A DNA stretch of 64,000 bases from an uncultured Castellaniella sp. (GCF_937988725.1 NZ_CALKHS010000009.1:62001-126000), one strand, 5' to 3'. Numbered from the stretch's first letter, positions 20,051 to 29,262 are shown. Notes: a model not told the origin generated them from the letters alone. Numbers and translations are program-made.

Positions 20051-20461
20051 TCAGGGCTGGCCGTCCGGGTCTTCGAGTTCGGGGATTTCCGATGCGCCCG
20101 CCTGGGGGCGATTGGCCCGATCGATCAGTTGGGTCAGTTCGATCCCCCGCGCCAGTTGCACGTCGTGCACGAAGCGCAGTGTGGGAACCGTATGGATGTG
20201 CAGCAATTTGAAGAGCTGCGAATGCAGCCAGCCGGCCTTGTCGTTCAGGGCCTGCGCCGCCGTGCCGGGCTCGGCGCCCAGCACCGTGAAATAGACCTTC
20301 GCATGAGCGTAATCCGCCGACAGATCCACCCCGGTCAGGGTGATCAGGCCGGCCCGCGCCACGTCGATCTCGCGCTGCACCAGGGCCGCCAGATCCTGCT
20401 GGATCTGGTCGGCCAGGCGCGTGTTGCGGCCGGGATTCGGTTTGGATTTATGACGACCCAT
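20051..20461 (-). CDS. rbfA: 30S ribosome-binding factor A
   Basis: 136-residue KH-fold protein needed for late 16S rRNA processing and cold growth. It starts near R-LADQIQQDLAALVQREI and has the LSADYAHAKVYFTV strand and the LHIHTVPTLRFVHD segment (about 85-98) that are hallmarks of RbfA. The C-terminal tail is acidic and disordered. It lies between infB and truB, its usual place, 18 bases after infB. Confidence 0.95.
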   Translation of the reverse strand: MGRHKSKPNPGRNTRLADQIQQDLAALVQREIDVARAGLITLTGVDLSADYAHAKVYFTVLGAEPGTAAQALNDKAGWLHSQLFKLLHIHTVPTLRFVHDVQLARGIELTQLIDRANRPQAGASEIPELEDPDGQP

Positions 20462-20479
20462 GATTCAAAAGCCCCGCCA

Positions 20480-23389
20480 TTACAGCGTGCGGGCGATTTC
20501 CTTGATTTCAAAGACTTCGAGCTGGTCACCGACCTGGATGTCGTTGTTGCCCTTGAGCGTGATCCCGCAATCGAAGCCGGCCTTGACTTCCTTGACGTCG
20601 TCCTTGAAGCGGCGCAGGGAGTCCAGCATGCCGGTCCAGTGCACGACGTGGTTGCGCAGCAGGCGCACCTGGGAATCGCGCTTGACCAGGCCTTCGAGCA
20701 CCATGCAGCCCGCGATGTTGCCGACCTTGGACACGGTGAAGATCTCGCGGATCTCGACCATGCCGATGACTTCTTCGCGCTTTTCCGGCGCCAGCATGCC
20801 CGAGAGCGCGTTCTTCACGTCATCGATGGCGTCATAGATGATGTTGTAGTAGCGCAGATCGATTTCGTTGGTCTCGGCCAGCTTCTTGGCGGACTGGTCA
20901 GCACGCACGTTGAAGCCGATGACGACGGCGCCGGAGGCGATGGCCAGGTTGACGTCGCTTTCCGAGATGCCGCCCACGGCCGCATGCACGACCTGCACGC
21001 GGACTTCGTCGGTGGACAGCTTCAGCAGCGACTGCACCAGGGCTTCCTGGGAACCCTGCACGTCGGTCTTGACGATCAACGGCAGCGTGCGGACGCCCTC
21101 GCCCAGGTTGTCGAACATGGATTCCAGTTTGGCGGCCTGCTGGCGGGCCAGCTTGACGTCGCGGAACTTGCCCTGGCGGAACAAGGCGATTTCACGCGCC
21201 TTGCGCTCGTCGGCCAGCACCAGGACCTCGTCGCCGGCGGCCGGCACTTCGGCCAGGCCCTGGATCTCGACCGGCGTGGAGGGCCCCGCTTCGGCGGTGG
21301 GCTTGCCGGTGTCGTTCAGCATGGCGCGAACCTTGCCGAAGGCCACGCCGGCCAGCACGGCGTCGCCGCGATGCAGGGTGCCGCTTTGCACCAGGATGGT
21401 CGCGACCGGGCCGCGCCCCTTGTCCAGGCGGGCTTCGATGACGATGCCCTTGGCGGGCGCGTCGATCGGCGCCTTCAGTTCCAGGATCTCGGCCTGCAGC
21501 AGCACGTTCTCCAGCAGCTCGTCGATGCCCTGGCCGGTCTTGGCGGACACGGGAATGAAGGGCACGTCGCCGCCGTATTCTTCCGGCACGACTTCCTCGG
21601 CCACCAGTTCCTGCTTGACGCGTTCCGGATTGGCTTCGGGCTTGTCGATCTTGTTGATGGCCACGACCAGGGGCACGTTGGCCGCCTTGGCGTGGTGTAT
21701 GGCTTCGCGGGTCTGCGGCATGACGCCGTCATCGGCCGCCACCACCAGGATCACGATGTCGGTCGCCTGGGCGCCGCGGGCCCGCATGGCCGTGAAGGCC
21801 TCGTGGCCCGGGGTGTCCAGGAAGGCCACCACGCCGCGATCGGTCTTGACGCTGTAGGCGCCGATGTGCTGCGTGATGCCGCCGGCTTCGCCCGTGGCGA
21901 CCTTGGTGCGGCGGATGTAGTCCAGCAGGGAGGTCTTGCCGTGGTCGACGTGGCCCATCACGGTCACGACCGGCGCGCGCGGCAGGGCCTCGGCTTCGTC
22001 GGTGGTTTCGGTATCGGCCAGGAAGGCCTCCGGGTCGTCCAGCTTGGCGGCGATCGCCTGGTGGCCGAGTTCCTCGACCACGATCATGGCAGTTTCCTGA
22101 TCCAGGATCTGGTTGATCGTCACCATCTGGCCCAGCTTCATCAACTGCTTGATGACCTCGGCCGCCTTGACGGACATCTTGTGCGCCAGGTCGGCCACGG
22201 AAATGGTTTCCGGGACGTGGACCTCGCGGGCGATGAATTCGGCCTGTTGCGGTTCCTGATGGTGATCCGCCTGGCGACGGCCCTGCCGGCGGCCGCTCTT
22301 GCCGCTGCGGCCGCCCTTGCCGCCCGCGCGCCAGGCCTCCTGGCCCGAGCCGGCCGACAGCGTGTCGGCCTTGGACGGCTTCTTGCGGCCGTCGTTGGAC
22401 CAGCTGGAGGAGACATCGGCGGTCTTGATGACCTTCTTGCCTTCGGTTTCCTTCTTCACGGCGCCCTTGCCCGCGGGCTTGTGCAGCGTCTTGGTGGCGG
22501 CTTCCTCGGGTTCCGCGGCGCGCAGGACCTTGCGCGGCTGGCGCATCATCTCGCGCAGCGCGGCCGCTTCGGCTTCGGCAGCCTTGCGGGCGCGATCGCG
22601 ATCGGCGTCGGCGGGCGCGCGGCGGGCCTTGCCCGGCGTGGCGGCCGGCGCGGACACGGGGGCCGAGGAGGACTCGGGGCGCGATGCCGCATGCGGCGCG
22701 GCGCCGGATTCAGGCTGCGCGGAGGATGACTGGGAAGAATCAACGGACGTCTCGGCAGGCGTGGCCTGCGGCTCGACGACAGGGGTTTCGCTCACGATTT
22801 CCTGCTTGGATTCAGTGGAGGACGCTTCCGGGACCGCTTCGGGGGCATCCGCCGCGGCCGGCTCGGCGGCGTCGGACGCCGGCGCGGATTCAGCGGGCGC
22901 CTCGGGCTCCACCGGGGTTTCCCGCGCCACGGCGGGAGCGGCGGATTCCGCGGCTTGCGGCGCGGCGGCGGGCGCTTCCGCGACGGGAGCGGCCGGCGCC
23001 GCGACGGGCGCCTCGGCCAGGATCGGATCAGCGGCCTCCGGAGCCGCCGGCGCGCCCGCGGCCTCGGCGCGGGCGGCTTCCAGCAATTCGGAACGGTCGC
23101 GCTTCACCAGCACGCGTTTCTTGCGGACTTCGACCTGAATGGTGCGCGAGCGCCCGGAGCCATCCGCCTGATGGATCTCGGATGTCTTGCGGCGCGTCAG
23201 CACGACCTTCTTGCCCGAGTCCGAGCCATGGGAGCGCCGCAGCGACTCCAGCAAGGCGCTCTTGTCCGCCTCGGTCACGTCAGCATTCACCGAATCGAGC
23301 TGGACGCCGGCCGAACGGAAGTGGTCCAGCAGGACGTTGGCGGGCATGTTCAGTTCTTCGGCGAATTGGGCGACGGTGTTACTCGGCAT
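20480..23389 (-). CDS. infB: Translation initiation factor IF-2
   Basis: 969 residues. It brings initiator fMet-tRNA to the 30S subunit and promotes subunit joining. The N-terminal IF2_N domain (AQFAEELNMPANVLLDHF) is followed by a long Ala/Pro/Glu-rich linker (about 95-290) and a second IF2_N-like block (about 385-450, ISVADLAHKMSVKAAEVI). The G domain begins near residue 472: G1 GHVDHGKTS, G3 DTPGHEAF, G4 NKID. Domains II-IV complete the protein. The start at 23389 gives MPSNTVAQFAEEL. Gene order nusA-infB-rbfA is standard. Confidence 0.98.
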   Translation of the reverse strand: MPSNTVAQFAEELNMPANVLLDHFRSAGVQLDSVNADVTEADKSALLESLRRSHGSDSGKKVVLTRRKTSEIHQADGSGRSRTIQVEVRKKRVLVKRDRSELLEAARAEAAGAPAAPEAADPILAEAPVAAPAAPVAEAPAAAPQAAESAAPAVARETPVEPEAPAESAPASDAAEPAAADAPEAVPEASSTESKQEIVSETPVVEPQATPAETSVDSSQSSSAQPESGAAPHAASRPESSSAPVSAPAATPGKARRAPADADRDRARKAAEAEAAALREMMRQPRKVLRAAEPEEAATKTLHKPAGKGAVKKETEGKKVIKTADVSSSWSNDGRKKPSKADTLSAGSGQEAWRAGGKGGRSGKSGRRQGRRQADHHQEPQQAEFIAREVHVPETISVADLAHKMSVKAAEVIKQLMKLGQMVTINQILDQETAMIVVEELGHQAIAAKLDDPEAFLADTETTDEAEALPRAPVVTVMGHVDHGKTSLLDYIRRTKVATGEAGGITQHIGAYSVKTDRGVVAFLDTPGHEAFTAMRARGAQATDIVILVVAADDGVMPQTREAIHHAKAANVPLVVAINKIDKPEANPERVKQELVAEEVVPEEYGGDVPFIPVSAKTGQGIDELLENVLLQAEILELKAPIDAPAKGIVIEARLDKGRGPVATILVQSGTLHRGDAVLAGVAFGKVRAMLNDTGKPTAEAGPSTPVEIQGLAEVPAAGDEVLVLADERKAREIALFRQGKFRDVKLARQQAAKLESMFDNLGEGVRTLPLIVKTDVQGSQEALVQSLLKLSTDEVRVQVVHAAVGGISESDVNLAIASGAVVIGFNVRADQSAKKLAETNEIDLRYYNIIYDAIDDVKNALSGMLAPEKREEVIGMVEIREIFTVSKVGNIAGCMVLEGLVKRDSQVRLLRNHVVHWTGMLDSLRRFKDDVKEVKAGFDCGITLKGNNDIQVGDQLEVFEIKEIARTL

Positions 23390-23440
23390 TCGACTCTCTC
23401 TTTGACTACGTTAAGGGGCTCGGTTCGGTGCGACGGCCGT

Positions 23441-24925
23441 TCAGGCCTTGTCGTCCTCGAACCAGTGAGCCCGTGCCTGCATGATCATGTCGCTGGCGGT
23501 TTCCTCGGGCAGGCCGGTCAGTTCGGCCAGCTCGTCGGCCGCCAGTTCGGCCAGATCATCCAGTGTGGTGATGTTGTTTTCCGCCAGCTTGGCGACCAGC
23601 GGGGCATCCATGCCCTGGATCTCCAGCAGGTCCCGGGCCGTCTGCACGCGCTCTTCCTGGGCGATGGCCTCGGTCAGCAGGGCGTTGCGCGCCCGCGTGC
23701 GCAGTTCGTTGACGGTCTCCTCGTCGAAGGCTTCGATGTCCAGCAGTTCCTGCAGGGGCACGTAGGCGACTTCTTCCAGGCCGGTGAAGCCCTCGTCGAT
23801 CAGGATGTCGGCGACTTCCTCGTCCACGTCCAGCTTCGTGATGAAGGCATGGCGCAGGGCCGAGCGTTCCTCGTCCTGGCGATTCTGGCTTTCCTCGGGC
23901 GTCATGATGTTGATCTGCCAGCCCGTCAGTTCGGACGCCAGGCGCACGTTCTGACCACGGGCGCCGATGGCCTTGGGCAGGTTTTCCTCGTCCACGACGA
24001 CGTCCATGGCGTGCTTGTCTTCGTCCACCAGAATGGATTCGACATGCGCGGGCGCCAGGGCGCCGATGACGAATTCGGCGGGATCGTCGGCCCACAGCAC
24101 GATATCGACCTGTTCGCCGCCCAGCTCGTTGCGCACGGCCGTGACGCGGGAGCCGCGCATGCCGACGCAGGTGCCGATCGGATCGATCCGCTTATCGTAC
24201 GCCACGACCGCGATTTTGGCACGCACGCCCGGGTCGCGAGCGGCGGCCTTGATCTCGAGCAGGCCCTGCTCGATTTCCGGCACTTCGTTCTCGAACAGTT
24301 CGCGGATGAAATCGGGCGAGGTGCGTGACAGGATGACCTGCTGGCCGCGCGCCGTGTGATCGACCTTGAGGACCCAGGCCCGCACCCGATCGCCGGAACG
24401 GATGTTTTCCTTGGGGATCATCTCGGAGCGCGGCAGCCGGGCTTCGACCTTGCCGATCTCGATGATGGCGTCGCCCTTGTCCAGGCGCTTGACCGTGCCG
24501 GAGATGATGTTTTCCCCACGGTCCAGGAAGTCGTTGAGCACCTGCTCGCGCTCGGCGTCGCGGATCTTCTGCAGGATGGCCTGCTTGGCCGCCTGCGCGC
24601 CGATCCGGCCGAACTCGATGGGCTCGAGAGGCTCTTCGATGTATTCGCCGATTTCGATGCCCGGCACGATGTCCTGGGCATCCGTATAGAGTTCCTGGGC
24701 ATCGGGTTCCTGCAGACCGGCTTCGTCGGGGACGACCAGCCAGCGGCGAAAGCCTTCGTGCTCGCCGGTCTGGCGATCGATGGCCACGCGAATGTCCACG
24801 TCTTCCTTGAAGCGCTTTTTCATGGCGGAGGCCAGCGCGCTTTCGAGAGCGCCGAACACCACATCGCGTTCAACGTTTTTTTCACGCGCCAGGGCGTCGA
24901 CCAGTAGAAGAATTTCGCGACTCAT
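23441..24925 (-). CDS. nusA: Transcription termination/antitermination protein NusA
   Basis: 494-residue RNA polymerase partner that modulates pausing, termination and antitermination. An N-terminal polymerase-binding domain (LVDALAREKNVERDVVFGALE) is followed by an S1 domain (about 135-200, VLSRTSPDFIRELFENEVPEI), KH1 with CVGMRGSRVTAVRNELGGE (about 250) and KH2 with AIGARGQNVRLASELTG (about 320). Two acidic-repeat helix-hairpin units end the protein (about 365-490), as in E. coli. The start overlaps the rimP stop by four bases. Because NusA often controls its own operon, the attenuator-like hairpin before rimP is a plausible target. Confidence 0.98.
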   Translation of the reverse strand: MSREILLLVDALAREKNVERDVVFGALESALASAMKKRFKEDVDIRVAIDRQTGEHEGFRRWLVVPDEAGLQEPDAQELYTDAQDIVPGIEIGEYIEEPLEPIEFGRIGAQAAKQAILQKIRDAEREQVLNDFLDRGENIISGTVKRLDKGDAIIEIGKVEARLPRSEMIPKENIRSGDRVRAWVLKVDHTARGQQVILSRTSPDFIRELFENEVPEIEQGLLEIKAAARDPGVRAKIAVVAYDKRIDPIGTCVGMRGSRVTAVRNELGGEQVDIVLWADDPAEFVIGALAPAHVESILVDEDKHAMDVVVDEENLPKAIGARGQNVRLASELTGWQINIMTPEESQNRQDEERSALRHAFITKLDVDEEVADILIDEGFTGLEEVAYVPLQELLDIEAFDEETVNELRTRARNALLTEAIAQEERVQTARDLLEIQGMDAPLVAKLAENNITTLDDLAELAADELAELTGLPEETASDMIMQARAHWFEDDKA

Positions 24926-25395
24926 CGCTTCTTACCCTTGAAATCGAGAACAGGATCCAGGTGCGCCCGGTCCACATCGTCAAAAGAAAACGGCAGCGTC
25001 TGCGGCTTGCCCGCCTGGTCTTCGTAGTCCAGACTGAGGACGGGCGACGAGGCATCGCCCGCGACGCGCAGCACGCCGGTAAAGACCTTGCGGGATTCGA
25101 CGGCTTCGCGCAGGCGCAGTTCGATACGCTGGTCGGCGAAGCGGACGTAATCCGCCAATCGGCGCAGCGGCCGGTCCACCCCGGGAGAGCTGACTTCCAG
25201 GCGCTTGTAGTCGATGTTGTCGACCTCGAACGCATGCGACAGCTGGCGGGACACCTGTTCGCAGTCCTCGATGCGCACCCCTTCGGGACGATCAATCACC
25301 ACGCGCAGGAGCCCCAGGGGCGCGCGTTCCACATCGACCAGTTCGACATCGAAACCCAGCAAGGCCTGCTGGGTGACCGCAAAGATATCTGCCAT
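24922..25395 (-). CDS. rimP: Ribosome maturation factor RimP
   Basis: 157 residues; assists 30S maturation. It has an alpha/beta N-domain (FDVELVDVERAPLGLLRVVID) with the conserved RLEVSSPGVDRPLRRLADY (about 88-106), and an SH3-like C-domain. The ATG at 25395 gives MADIFAVTQQAL; GGA in the T-rich leader is the only ribosome-site candidate. It is the first gene of the nusA operon and is preceded by a terminator-like structure whose T-run ends eight bases before the start. Confidence 0.95.
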   Translation of the reverse strand: MADIFAVTQQALLGFDVELVDVERAPLGLLRVVIDRPEGVRIEDCEQVSRQLSHAFEVDNIDYKRLEVSSPGVDRPLRRLADYVRFADQRIELRLREAVESRKVFTGVLRVAGDASSPVLSLDYEDQAGKPQTLPFSFDDVDRAHLDPVLDFKGKKR

Positions 25396-25402
25396 AAATT
25401 CC

Positions 25403-25428
25403 AAAAAAAAGGGGCTGTCCCGCAGCCC
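25403..25428 (-). terminator. Intrinsic terminator in the rimP-nusA operon leader (attenuator candidate)
   Basis: On the minus strand, GGGCTG, a five-base loop, CAGCCC and then C plus eight T residues form a textbook factor-independent terminator. It lies about 180 bases downstream of the TATAAT element and ends eight bases before the rimP start, so it is inside the operon leader rather than at the rluB end. Its position suggests premature termination controlling the operon. Confidence 0.7.
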
Positions 25429-25607
25429 TCTGTTGGCCCCGCGGACACGCCGCAAGGTGTATTCAGGAACCGCCGGAAATCTGTCTGTCGCTGCTCGATC
25501 GCCGCGCATGATCGCAGATTTGATCGCCAAATACGCGCCAAAAGCGCTGCAATCCGGGCAAGGCAGGTTTCCGGTGGACACAGCACCAAAGCGCTGTAAA
25601 GCCTTAG

Positions 25608-25613
25608 ATTATA
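25608..25613 (-). promoter_or_regulatory. Extended -10 promoter for rimP-nusA-infB operon
   Basis: Read on the minus strand, TGTTATAAT is a perfect TATAAT with the upstream TG of an extended -10. The -35 17 bases upstream (TTATAT) is weak. Predicted transcription starts near 25600, giving a leader of about 205 bases. Confidence 0.6.
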
Positions 25614-25658
25614 ACAGCATTTCGTTGCCGATATAAGGTTTTTCAGACTCCGCGCCGC

Positions 25659-27224
25659 CTAGCGGCCACGCCCGACGCGCGCCAGCTGGGACTCGTGGGC
25701 ATGCGCCCCTTGGGGCTGGTGCTCTCCCCCTCCCTGGCGGCGCGGTTTGGCCGGGCGGCGGTTCTGTTTCTGCGCCGCCGGCTTGTTGGCGGATTTCGGC
25801 GCCTTGGGCTGCTGCGCGGCATCCCCCGAAGCGGACCGCACCCGGGCCTTGGGCTCGCGGGAGCGCTGCTGGCCCTCCGGCTGCGGCCTGGACGGCTTGC
25901 CTGCCTTCCCCGGCCGCCCGGCGTGGCCGCCGGCCTTGGAGGGCTTGGATTTGTGATGCGGCTTGGGCGAGGCATGCTGCTTGCCGCCGTCCGGGTGGCC
26001 ATTGGCCAGGCCGCCGCTGATCAGCAGGCCCGTCGTGAAGGGATCGATCGAGGCCTTGCCGCGCCCTCCCGACACCCGGCCGCGCCGATTCAGGCGGGCG
26101 CCATTCTGGCCGTTCTGGCCCGGCGTGCCGAAGCCCGGCGGCAGCGCGCTGGCATGCGACAGCGGCTGGCGCTCGACCTGGCCATCGGCATCATCGTCGC
26201 CGGTCCGAATCAGCCCCAGCTGCACCATCAGGGCGCCCACCAGTTGCTCGTCCAGCTCTTCCCAGCGGCCGCGCCGCAAGTTGCTGGGCAGGATGACATC
26301 GCCGAACCGGGTGCGGATCAGGCGGCTGACCGTCACGCCGGCGGCCAGGAACATGCGCCGGACTTCGCGGTTGCGGCCCTCGGACAGCGTGACCCGATAC
26401 CAGCGATTGCTGCCTTCGCCGCCGATGTAATCCAGGGAATTGAACTGCGCCTGGCCGTCTTCCAGCTGGATGCCGGTCGTCAGTTCCGTCTGTTTTTCGT
26501 CGGCCAGTTCCCCCAGGACGCGCACGGCGTATTCGCGCTCGGCCCCGTAGCGGGGATGGGACAGGCGATTGGCCAGCTCGCCCGACGTCGTCAGGATCAG
26601 CAGGCCTTCGGTATTCAGGTCCAGCCGCCCGACCGACAGCCATTTGCCGCTGCGGATGCGCGGCAGCCGCGCGAAGACGGTGGCGCGCCCTTCGGGGTCG
26701 TCGTGGCTGACGATCTCGCCCGCCGGCTTATGGTAGAGGATCACTCGGGGCAGTTTGCCGGCCTTGGGGCGCGACACCAGGCGGCCATTGACGCGCACCT
26801 TGTCGTTGGGCCCCACGCGCTGGCCCACGTGGGCCGGTTCGCCGTTGACGGACACGCGCCCGGCGACGATGAGTTCTTCCATGTCGCGGCGCGAGCCGAT
26901 GCCGGCTTCGGCCAGGACCTTGTGCAGCTTGGGCATCAGGGCGTCGCTGTTCAGATAGCGGTCCAGGCGCTGTCGGGTCTGGTGATCCCCCAGATAGGAC
27001 AAAGCGCGGTCGGCTTCCTCGGCGGGCCCGGCATCCACGGCCTGGGCCTGTTCCGCAGGCGGCGTTTCCCCCTGCGCATCCCCGCGGCGGCGGCGAAACG
27101 GCGTGCGCAGCTTGCGGCCCCCGCGTGAACGGCCGGAAGCGCCCTTGCCTTCCTTGGGCGAGGCCGATGACTCGGCCGGCCCCTGGGAAGAGGCATGCGA
27201 TGTCGTTTCGAGTTCTGCTGTCAT
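25659..27224 (-). CDS. rluB: 23S rRNA pseudouridine synthase RluB-type
   Basis: 521-residue RsuA-family pseudouridine synthase expected to modify U2605 of 23S rRNA. A basic N-terminal extension (1-90) precedes an S4 domain (about 95-140, KLHKVLAEAGIGSRRDMEEL). The catalytic segment is SVGRLDLNTEGLLILT near residue 195, with the Asp in RLD. The LSEGRNREVRRMF block is also conserved. After about residue 345 a long tail rich in Lys, Arg, Gly, Pro and Gln resembles the disordered tails of betaproteobacterial RluB. It lies 31 bases after scpB on the same strand, a pairing common in bacteria. Confidence 0.93.
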   Translation of the reverse strand: MTAELETTSHASSQGPAESSASPKEGKGASGRSRGGRKLRTPFRRRRGDAQGETPPAEQAQAVDAGPAEEADRALSYLGDHQTRQRLDRYLNSDALMPKLHKVLAEAGIGSRRDMEELIVAGRVSVNGEPAHVGQRVGPNDKVRVNGRLVSRPKAGKLPRVILYHKPAGEIVSHDDPEGRATVFARLPRIRSGKWLSVGRLDLNTEGLLILTTSGELANRLSHPRYGAEREYAVRVLGELADEKQTELTTGIQLEDGQAQFNSLDYIGGEGSNRWYRVTLSEGRNREVRRMFLAAGVTVSRLIRTRFGDVILPSNLRRGRWEELDEQLVGALMVQLGLIRTGDDDADGQVERQPLSHASALPPGFGTPGQNGQNGARLNRRGRVSGGRGKASIDPFTTGLLISGGLANGHPDGGKQHASPKPHHKSKPSKAGGHAGRPGKAGKPSRPQPEGQQRSREPKARVRSASGDAAQQPKAPKSANKPAAQKQNRRPAKPRRQGGGEHQPQGAHAHESQLARVGRGR

Positions 27225-27255
27225 GGGGTTCGGTGACTCCTACACAAAATTCTGA

Positions 27256-27903
27256 TCATGATGATGAAGCGGCGGGCGCCTGCGCGTCCTGGTCCGGCGC
27301 GGCGTCGGATTCCGGCGCCGGTTCCCCGGCGGCATCGGCATCCGCGGCATCGGGCGCCGCAAGCGCCAGGGTCTCAAGCACCTGCACGGAATCGTCGGCG
27401 TCCAGCGCCGGCAATTCGTCCAGGGCCCGCAAGCCCAGGTCTTCGAGAAAACGTCGCGTGGTGCCCAGCAAGGCGGGGCGCCCGGGAGCGTCCCGATAGC
27501 CCAGCACTTCGATCCAGCCCCGGTCTTCGAGGGTACGAACAATCTGCGCCGACACGGTGACGCCGCGGATGTCCTCGATATCCCCCCGCGTCACAGGTTG
27601 ACGCCAGGCGATGATCGCAAGGGTTTCCAGCACGGCGCGAGAATATCGAGGCGGCTTTTCGGGGTTCAGACGCCCCAGGTAACGCTGCATATCGGGACGA
27701 CTCTGGAACCGCCAGCCGCTGGCCAACTGCACCAGTTCGAGGCCCCTGTCGCGCCAATCCAGCTGCAAGGCAGCCAGGTGACGCCGGATGTCGTCTCCGG
27801 AAATCGTGTCTTCGAAGAGGCTGCGCAACTGGGCTGCCGTCAGGGGCGCATCGGCGCACAACAAGGCGGTTTCCAATACCCGCAGGATTTCCGTTTCCGT
27901 CAT
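27256..27903 (-). CDS. scpB: Segregation and condensation protein B
   Basis: 215 residues. ScpB dimers with ScpA and SMC form the bacterial condensin. Two winged-helix domains are recognisable: an N-terminal ILRVLETALLCADAPLTAAQL block and a central YSRAVLETLAIIAWRQPVTRGDIEDIRGV block (around residues 95-125), the family signature. Next comes EDRGWIEVLGYRDAPGRPALLGTTRRFLEDLGL. The C-terminal 35 residues are acidic, rich in Asp and Ala, and disordered. The start is the ATG at 27903. scpA is not in the window. It runs away from the initiator tRNA gene. Confidence 0.93.
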   Translation of the reverse strand: MTETEILRVLETALLCADAPLTAAQLRSLFEDTISGDDIRRHLAALQLDWRDRGLELVQLASGWRFQSRPDMQRYLGRLNPEKPPRYSRAVLETLAIIAWRQPVTRGDIEDIRGVTVSAQIVRTLEDRGWIEVLGYRDAPGRPALLGTTRRFLEDLGLRALDELPALDADDSVQVLETLALAAPDAADADAAGEPAPESDAAPDQDAQAPAASSS

Positions 27904-27928
27904 TTTATCGTGAACTCCGAACGTTTGC

Positions 27929-27958
27929 TTGCATTATTTTCGCAGACTATGCTATAGT
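27929..27958 (+). promoter_or_regulatory. Promoter for initiator tRNA gene
   Basis: TTGCAT (27929-27934), an 18-base spacer and TATAGT (27953-27958) lie 13 bases before the tRNA 5' end, the spacing expected of a stable-RNA promoter. Confidence 0.6.
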
Positions 27959-27971
27959 TATGTTCTTCAGA

Positions 27972-28048
<77 letters not shown>

Positions 28049-28054
28049 GTTTAC

Positions 28055-28097
28055 AGATGGGCCGGCAACCAACAGGTTGCCGGCCCATCTCGTTTTT
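28055..28097 (+). terminator. Strong intrinsic terminator after tRNA-fMet
   Basis: A perfect 16-base-pair stem (28055-28070 with 28075-28090, loop AACA) is followed by TCGTTTTT. It lies seven bases after the tRNA CCA end and is the cleanest factor-independent terminator in the window. Confidence 0.92.
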
Positions 28098-28131
28098 CGT
28101 CCGCCATTTTCCATTCCCCTGCCGGATGCGC

Positions 28132-28214
28132 GGGGGGGGGATATGGGACTACGGGGACTACGGGGATCGGGGAATTCTGGCAAGCCCAGACGCAAAAAGG
28201 AAAAAGGAAAAAGG
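28132..28214. repeat. Simple-sequence cluster: G9 tract and short tandem repeats
   Basis: Upstream of the AraC-type gene lie a run of nine G (28132-28140), two copies of a GGGGACTAC-like unit plus a partial third (28145-28172) and three perfect copies of AAAAAGG (28194-28214). Such tracts are prone to slippage. Confidence 0.75.
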
Positions 28215-28341
28215 ACCAACCGAAGCACCCGTCCCGGGATTTGTGTCCCGGAAACGGATGCTCCGGCGGTCCGGGGCTCTCGAGGAAGAGAGTAAACTGT
28301 CCTGGGATTCAGGTTTGGCGACAAACGGCTTGGAAACAGTT

Positions 28342-29148
28342 ATGAACGGACACATCCCCATCATCCGGCGCGGTTATCTGCGAGCCCTGCCCCGCCCCTT
28401 GTACGGCCATATCGACAGCCAGCCCAACATGATCATCCCCGGGCCGCACCGGCACGCCTGGGCGCAACTGTCGTACGCCATCCAGGGACATCTGCAGGTC
28501 TGGACGCCGCAAGCCCGCTTCATCGCGCTGTCGCAACGGGCGGTCTGGATTCCGGCGGGCATGCGCCACCGCGTCTACGAATCCCCCCACACCCAGATCC
28601 GCAGCCTGTACGTCGACGGCGCCGCGCTGGGGCTGGACTGGACCGACTGCCGCGTGCTGGTCATCAGTCCGCTGCTTCAGGAACTGATCCGCAGCTTCAG
28701 CACGATCCCCATCGAATACGATCCCGAGGGGCCGGACGGACGCCTGGCGCGGGTGCTGGTCGACCAGATCGCCGTCAGCCCGGAAGCCGGGCTGGTCCTG
28801 CCCTGGCCGTCCGACAAGCGGCTGCTTCCCCTGTGCCGCCAGCTGCATCGGGCGCCCGACACCGCGCCCAACCTGGCCGACTACGGGCGCCAGATCGGGC
28901 TGTCGGAAAAGACGCTGACGCGCCTGTTCCTGCAGCAGACCGGCCTGGGCTTTCGCCTGTGGCGCCAGCGCGCCCGGCTGGTCCACGCCCTGCCGCTGCT
29001 GGAACGCGGCGAGCGCATCACCGACGTCGCCCTGGCCTGCGGCTACGACAGCCTGTCGTCCTTCATCGCCGCCTTTCGCGAACACACGGGGCAGACGCCC
29101 CGGGAATTCTCGCTGCGCAGCCTGCAGGCCAATCCCCGGGCGGACTGA
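28342..29148 (+). CDS. AraC-family transcriptional regulator (cupin N-domain, NimR-like)
   Basis: 268 residues. The N-terminal cupin sensor domain includes PGPHRHAWAQLSYAIQG (about 32-48) with metal-type His residues and WIPAGMRHRVYES. The C-terminal double helix-turn-helix (about 165-262) contains LADYGRQIGLSEKTLTRLF and ITDVALACGYDSLSSFIAAF, the AraC signature. The start is the ATG at 28342 after GGAA. The reading frame stays open upstream to 28057, through the simple repeats, so a longer form cannot be excluded. It lies 114 bases before a NitT/TauT-type transporter operon on the same strand and may control it; that is inference. Confidence 0.87.
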   Translation: MNGHIPIIRRGYLRALPRPLYGHIDSQPNMIIPGPHRHAWAQLSYAIQGHLQVWTPQARFIALSQRAVWIPAGMRHRVYESPHTQIRSLYVDGAALGLDWTDCRVLVISPLLQELIRSFSTIPIEYDPEGPDGRLARVLVDQIAVSPEAGLVLPWPSDKRLLPLCRQLHRAPDTAPNLADYGRQIGLSEKTLTRLFLQQTGLGFRLWRQRARLVHALPLLERGERITDVALACGYDSLSSFIAAFREHTGQTPREFSLRSLQANPRAD

Positions 29149-29262
29149 ACGCGGAGCCGCCCCGGCGTCATGGACACGGCCCCCGGATCTGTACTACAAG
29201 GGATGAACGCGTCCGTCCGGATTCCCTCGCGGCGGACATCAGAATCCTGAGGAACCGCCACC

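Noticed and set aside
20036..22729. 897-codon plus-strand frame opposite infB
   Set aside because: Shadow of infB; the composition follows the complement of the GTPase gene and no ribosome site or domain is present.
28144..28214. CRISPR-like or satellite array
   Set aside because: Units are only 7-9 bases, two or three copies, with no spacers; this is simple-sequence DNA.
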